Origin: Halococcaceae archaeon
GTDB taxonomy: Archaea; Halobacteriota; Halobacteria; Halobacteriales; Halalkalicoccaceae
NCBI GenBank assembly: GCA_007129135.1
Contig: SKWB01000167.1
Span: 1-16,214 of the forward strand
DNA: 16,214 bases
Direction: 5' to 3'
The translations under genes were made by a program, and so were the position numbers. The notes beneath the pieces were generated by a model that saw nothing but the letters and a program-made list of their open reading frames with translations, was not told the DNA's origin and searched no databases. Numbering within the stretch: position 1 is the stretch's first letter; each line of letters begins with the position of its first letter. Below, one piece after another: positions 13,948 to 16,214 of this stretch.

Positions 13948-15219
13948 ATGAGCAGCGAAGCGCTTTCGCGGATCCGGCGCGACCTCCACGCCCACCCCGA
14001 ACGGGGCTGGTGCGAGTTCCGGACGAGTTCGCTCGTCGCCGACCGACTCGACGAACTGGGCTTCGAGGTACGGGTCGGCCCGGACGTGGTGGACCCGACG
14101 ACCGAAGCGCGGCGACCCGAGCCGGCGGAGCTCGAACGCGCCGCACAGCGGGCGGTCGGCGAGGGCGCGGACCCCGATCTGGTCGAGCGGATGGCGGGCG
14201 GGCTCACCGGCGTCGTCGGGAGCCTGGAGCGGGGTGGTGGTCCCACGGTCGGGGTCCGCGTCGACATGGACGCGCTGCCGGTCGAGGAGGCCCAGGACGA
14301 TCACCTCCCGGCGGACGAGGGGTTCCGGTCGACCCACGCGGGCGAGATGCACGCCTGTGCCCACGACGGGCACACGGCGATCGGACTCGGTCTGGCGGAG
14401 CGGGTGGCCTCGGACGAGGGCTTCGACGGAACGCTCAAACTGTTCTTCCAGCCCGCCGAGGAGGGCCTCGGCGGCGGGCGGGCGATGGCGGCCGGGGGGG
14501 AACTCGACGACGTAGACGCGTTCGTCGCGATCCACCTGGGGCTCGGCGTACCGACCGGGACGGTGGTCTCCGGTGTGGAGTTCCTCACCGCGGGCGCGAT
14601 GGACGTGACCTTCGGGGGGAGATCGGCGCACGCCGCCGCAGCCCCGGAGGAGGGCGCGAGCGCGCTGCACGCCGCGGCGAGCGCGACCTGTGCGATCCAG
14701 GCGATCCCCAGACACTCGGAGGGCATCACGCGGGTGAACGTCGGCCGGCTCGACGCGGGCACCGCGAGCAACGTGATCCCCGAGCGCGCGGTGATGGAGG
14801 TCGAGGTCCGCGGCGAGAGCGACGCCCTCTACGAGTACGCACGAGAGCGAGCGATCAGGGCGATCGAGGGGGCCGCACACACCCACGGCGTCTCCGCGGA
14901 GATCGAGCGACGCGCACGGGCGGTCTCGGTGCCGCACCGACCGGCGTTCGCCGAGCGCGTCGCCGAGGTCGTTTCAGTGATAGAAACCGTCGAGCACGTC
15001 GAGTCCCACCGGCTCGTCAGCGGGAGCGAGGACGCCTGTTTCCTCCAGCGACGGGTGCGAGACCACGGCGGGGAGGCGACCTACGTCGTCGTGGGCGCGG
15101 ACCTGGCGGGACCGCACCACGCCGGGACGTTCGACTTCGACGAGCGGGCGCTGTCGATCGGCGTCGACGCGCTCGCCCGGGTAGCCAGGGAGATCGCGAG
15201 CGAGGGCGTCGAGGGGTAG
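13948..15219 (+). CDS. M20-family amidohydrolase, AbgA-like (aminobenzoyl-glutamate hydrolase subunit A type)
   Basis: The product has 423 residues. M20D amidohydrolases cleave N-acyl or N-aroyl amino acids using two metal ions. Metal-site motifs are RRDLHAHPERGW at the start, RVDMDALP (Asp106), MHACAHDGHT (Cys137, His139), FQPAEEG (Glu171/172), IHLGLG (His196) and GPHHAGTFDFDE near 390. Several features match my memory of E. coli AbgA rather than generic hippurate hydrolases: the long insert between the first strand and RVDMDALP (about 44-98), HSEGITRVNVG, the GSEDA motif and the HH-x4-FDFDE end. In E. coli AbgA works with AbgB on p-aminobenzoyl-glutamate, a folate breakdown product; no second subunit is visible here. 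The usual CGH of the metal motif is CAH. It follows the M28 peptidase by 52 bases, so joint peptide or amide catabolism is conceivable. Confidence 0.9.
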   Translation: MSSEALSRIRRDLHAHPERGWCEFRTSSLVADRLDELGFEVRVGPDVVDPTTEARRPEPAELERAAQRAVGEGADPDLVERMAGGLTGVVGSLERGGGPTVGVRVDMDALPVEEAQDDHLPADEGFRSTHAGEMHACAHDGHTAIGLGLAERVASDEGFDGTLKLFFQPAEEGLGGGRAMAAGGELDDVDAFVAIHLGLGVPTGTVVSGVEFLTAGAMDVTFGGRSAHAAAAPEEGASALHAAASATCAIQAIPRHSEGITRVNVGRLDAGTASNVIPERAVMEVEVRGESDALYEYARERAIRAIEGAAHTHGVSAEIERRARAVSVPHRPAFAERVAEVVSVIETVEHVESHRLVSGSEDACFLQRRVRDHGGEATYVVVGADLAGPHHAGTFDFDERALSIGVDALARVAREIASEGVEG

Positions 15220-15262
15220 GCGAGCGACCGCGAGAGGGAGAGAGCCGTGCCGGAGGGCATAC

Positions 15263-15270
15263 CGTTTAGC
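15263..15270 (+). promoter_or_regulatory. TATA-like element of the thiamine-diphosphate enzyme gene
   Basis: CGTTTAGC is centred about 27 bases before the ATG at 15293, as expected for a leaderless transcript. The same CGTTTAG core is used for dut. Confidence 0.55.
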
Positions 15271-15292
15271 TCGGCTGCCGCGAGGAACGTGT

Positions 15293-16214
15293 ATGCACAC
15301 GGGAGCGGACCTCTTCGTCGAGACGCTGGAGAGCTACGGGGTCACCCACCTCTTCGGGAACCCGGGGACGACGGAACTCCCGATCTCCGAGCGCGTCGGC
15401 GAGAGCTCGATCGAGTACGTACTGGCGCTGCACGAGGACGTCGCGGTCGGGGCGGCCGCGGGCTACGCGAGCGCACGGCGGTACCACGCCCACGAGGACG
15501 GCGAGGTGCTACCGCTGGGCGTCGCGAACGTCCACGTCGCACCGGGGCTCGCCCACGGGCTGGGAAACCTCCACGGCGCGAGCTACACCGGTGCACCGCT
15601 GCTCCTCACGGCGGGGAACTACAGCACCGACTTCCAGCACGAGGAGCCGATACTCACGGGTGATCTCGTCCGGATGGCCGAGCCGTTCACGAAGTGGGCC
15701 GCGGAGGTGAAACACGTCGACGCGCTCGCGACGATGCTCCGGCGAGCGGTTCGCGTCGCGCTCACCCCGCCGACGGGGCCCGTCTTCCTCGCGCTGCCGC
15801 TCGACGTCGCCCTCGCCGAGACCGATCGGGAGCCGGAGCGACTGGGCGAGATTCCAGTGGCTGGACGGGGGGACGAGGGGGCGATCGAGCGATCCGCCGA
15901 GGCGGTCGCGGAAGCGGAGTCGGTGCTGACGGTCGTCGGCGACGGCGTCGCCCGCGGAGGTGAACGGTCGGTCTCGGCGGCCGTCGCGTTCGCCGAGGCC
16001 AGCGGCGCGCGCGTCTGCGGCGAGTACATCACGAGCGAGTCGTCGTTTCCCACGGAGCATCCGCTCTGGGACACCCACCTGCCCGGCGAGGCATCGCTGG
16101 CGCGAGAGCGGTTCGCGGAGGCCGACTGTCTCGTCTTCGTCGGCTGCTCGACGAACACCCCCTCGCTGCGCTACGACGGCCGGCGCGTACCCGCCGAGGC
16201 CACCCTAGTCGCGA
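15293..16214 (+). CDS. Thiamine-diphosphate-dependent decarboxylase, benzoylformate decarboxylase-like (C-terminus beyond window)
   Basis: The frame is open from the ATG at 15293 to the right edge (307 complete codons, no stop). Family members have about 530 residues, so roughly 220 remain outside, including the diphosphate-binding domain. The N-terminal pyrimidine-binding domain (about 1-165) has HLFGNPGTTELP, the activating glutamate Glu48 in LALHEDVAVGAAAGYASA, and NVHVAPGLAHGLGNLHGAS. PTGPVFLALPLDV closes the domain. A central Rossmann-like domain follows from about residue 195 (SVLTVVGDGVARGG, CLVFVGCSTN). The order and wording of these motifs resemble benzoylformate decarboxylase (MdlC) more than acetolactate synthase, as I recall those families. 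Such enzymes decarboxylate 2-keto acids without a redox cofactor. The substrate is uncertain; an acetolactate-synthase-like or other 2-keto-acid decarboxylase cannot be ruled out. Confidence 0.88.
   Translation, partial: MHTGADLFVETLESYGVTHLFGNPGTTELPISERVGESSIEYVLALHEDVAVGAAAGYASARRYHAHEDGEVLPLGVANVHVAPGLAHGLGNLHGASYTGAPLLLTAGNYSTDFQHEEPILTGDLVRMAEPFTKWAAEVKHVDALATMLRRAVRVALTPPTGPVFLALPLDVALAETDREPERLGEIPVAGRGDEGAIERSAEAVAEAESVLTVVGDGVARGGERSVSAAVAFAEASGARVCGEYITSESSFPTEHPLWDTHLPGEASLARERFAEADCLVFVGCSTNTPSLRYDGRRVPAEATLVA

Noticed and set aside
1..16214. Defence, phage, CRISPR or mobile-element system
   Set aside because: No nuclease, helicase, methylase, transposase, integrase or spaced-repeat array was recognised. 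The repeats seen are two or three local copies only, and the genes are housekeeping or metabolic.

Overview
The window looks like ordinary chromosomal DNA from a haloarchaeon (class Halobacteria). The evidence is high GC, strongly acidic proteins, twin-arginine (Tat) lipoproteins with an LAGC lipobox, a TFB-type transcription factor, an AglD-type glycosyltransferase, and TATA-like elements 25-31 bases upstream of most start codons (leaderless mRNAs). I cannot name the genus. No tRNA, rRNA, CRISPR array, transposase, integrase or phage gene was seen. No intergenic gap exceeds 300 bases; the largest (703-972) holds only AT-rich promoter DNA and small palindromes.

Left part (1-2297, all minus strand): the N-terminal part of a PhnD-type phosphate/phosphite/phosphonate-binding lipoprotein (cut by the window edge), a Tat-exported glycerophosphodiester phosphodiesterase, and a 79-residue winged-helix-like protein (DUF7123 type). 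The first two suggest extracellular phosphorus scavenging.

Middle (2472-9075): aglD (GT2 domain fused to a multi-span membrane domain, N-glycosylation) and a TFB gene on the plus strand; an acidic lipoprotein divergent from aroD (shikimate pathway); a beta-carbonic anhydrase; then, on the minus strand, a PHP-domain phosphoesterase and a dUTPase/dCTP deaminase-family gene. The carbonic anhydrase and PHP genes converge and share a CTAG for both stop codons.

Right part (9249-16214, all plus strand): aconitase (TCA cycle), a PRC-barrel-like protein with an acidic Gly/Pro-rich tail, a RimI-type N-acetyltransferase, an M28 metallopeptidase, an AbgA-like M20 amidohydrolase, and the N-terminal two thirds or so of a benzoylformate-decarboxylase-like thiamine-diphosphate enzyme cut by the right edge. 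Each gene has its own TATA candidate or a short upstream gap, so this is a run of mostly monocistronic genes rather than one operon.

I found no convincing new multi-gene system. The most unusual signals are non-coding. The 3' ends of two genes (aroD and aconitase) are echoed as degenerate copies just downstream of their stop codons. The TFB promoter is an inverted repeat centred on its TATA box, followed by a 9-bp hairpin in the predicted leader. Several other promoters (aconitase, dut, the aroD divergent pair, GDPD, the PRC-barrel gene) carry dyads placed where archaeal regulators usually bind.
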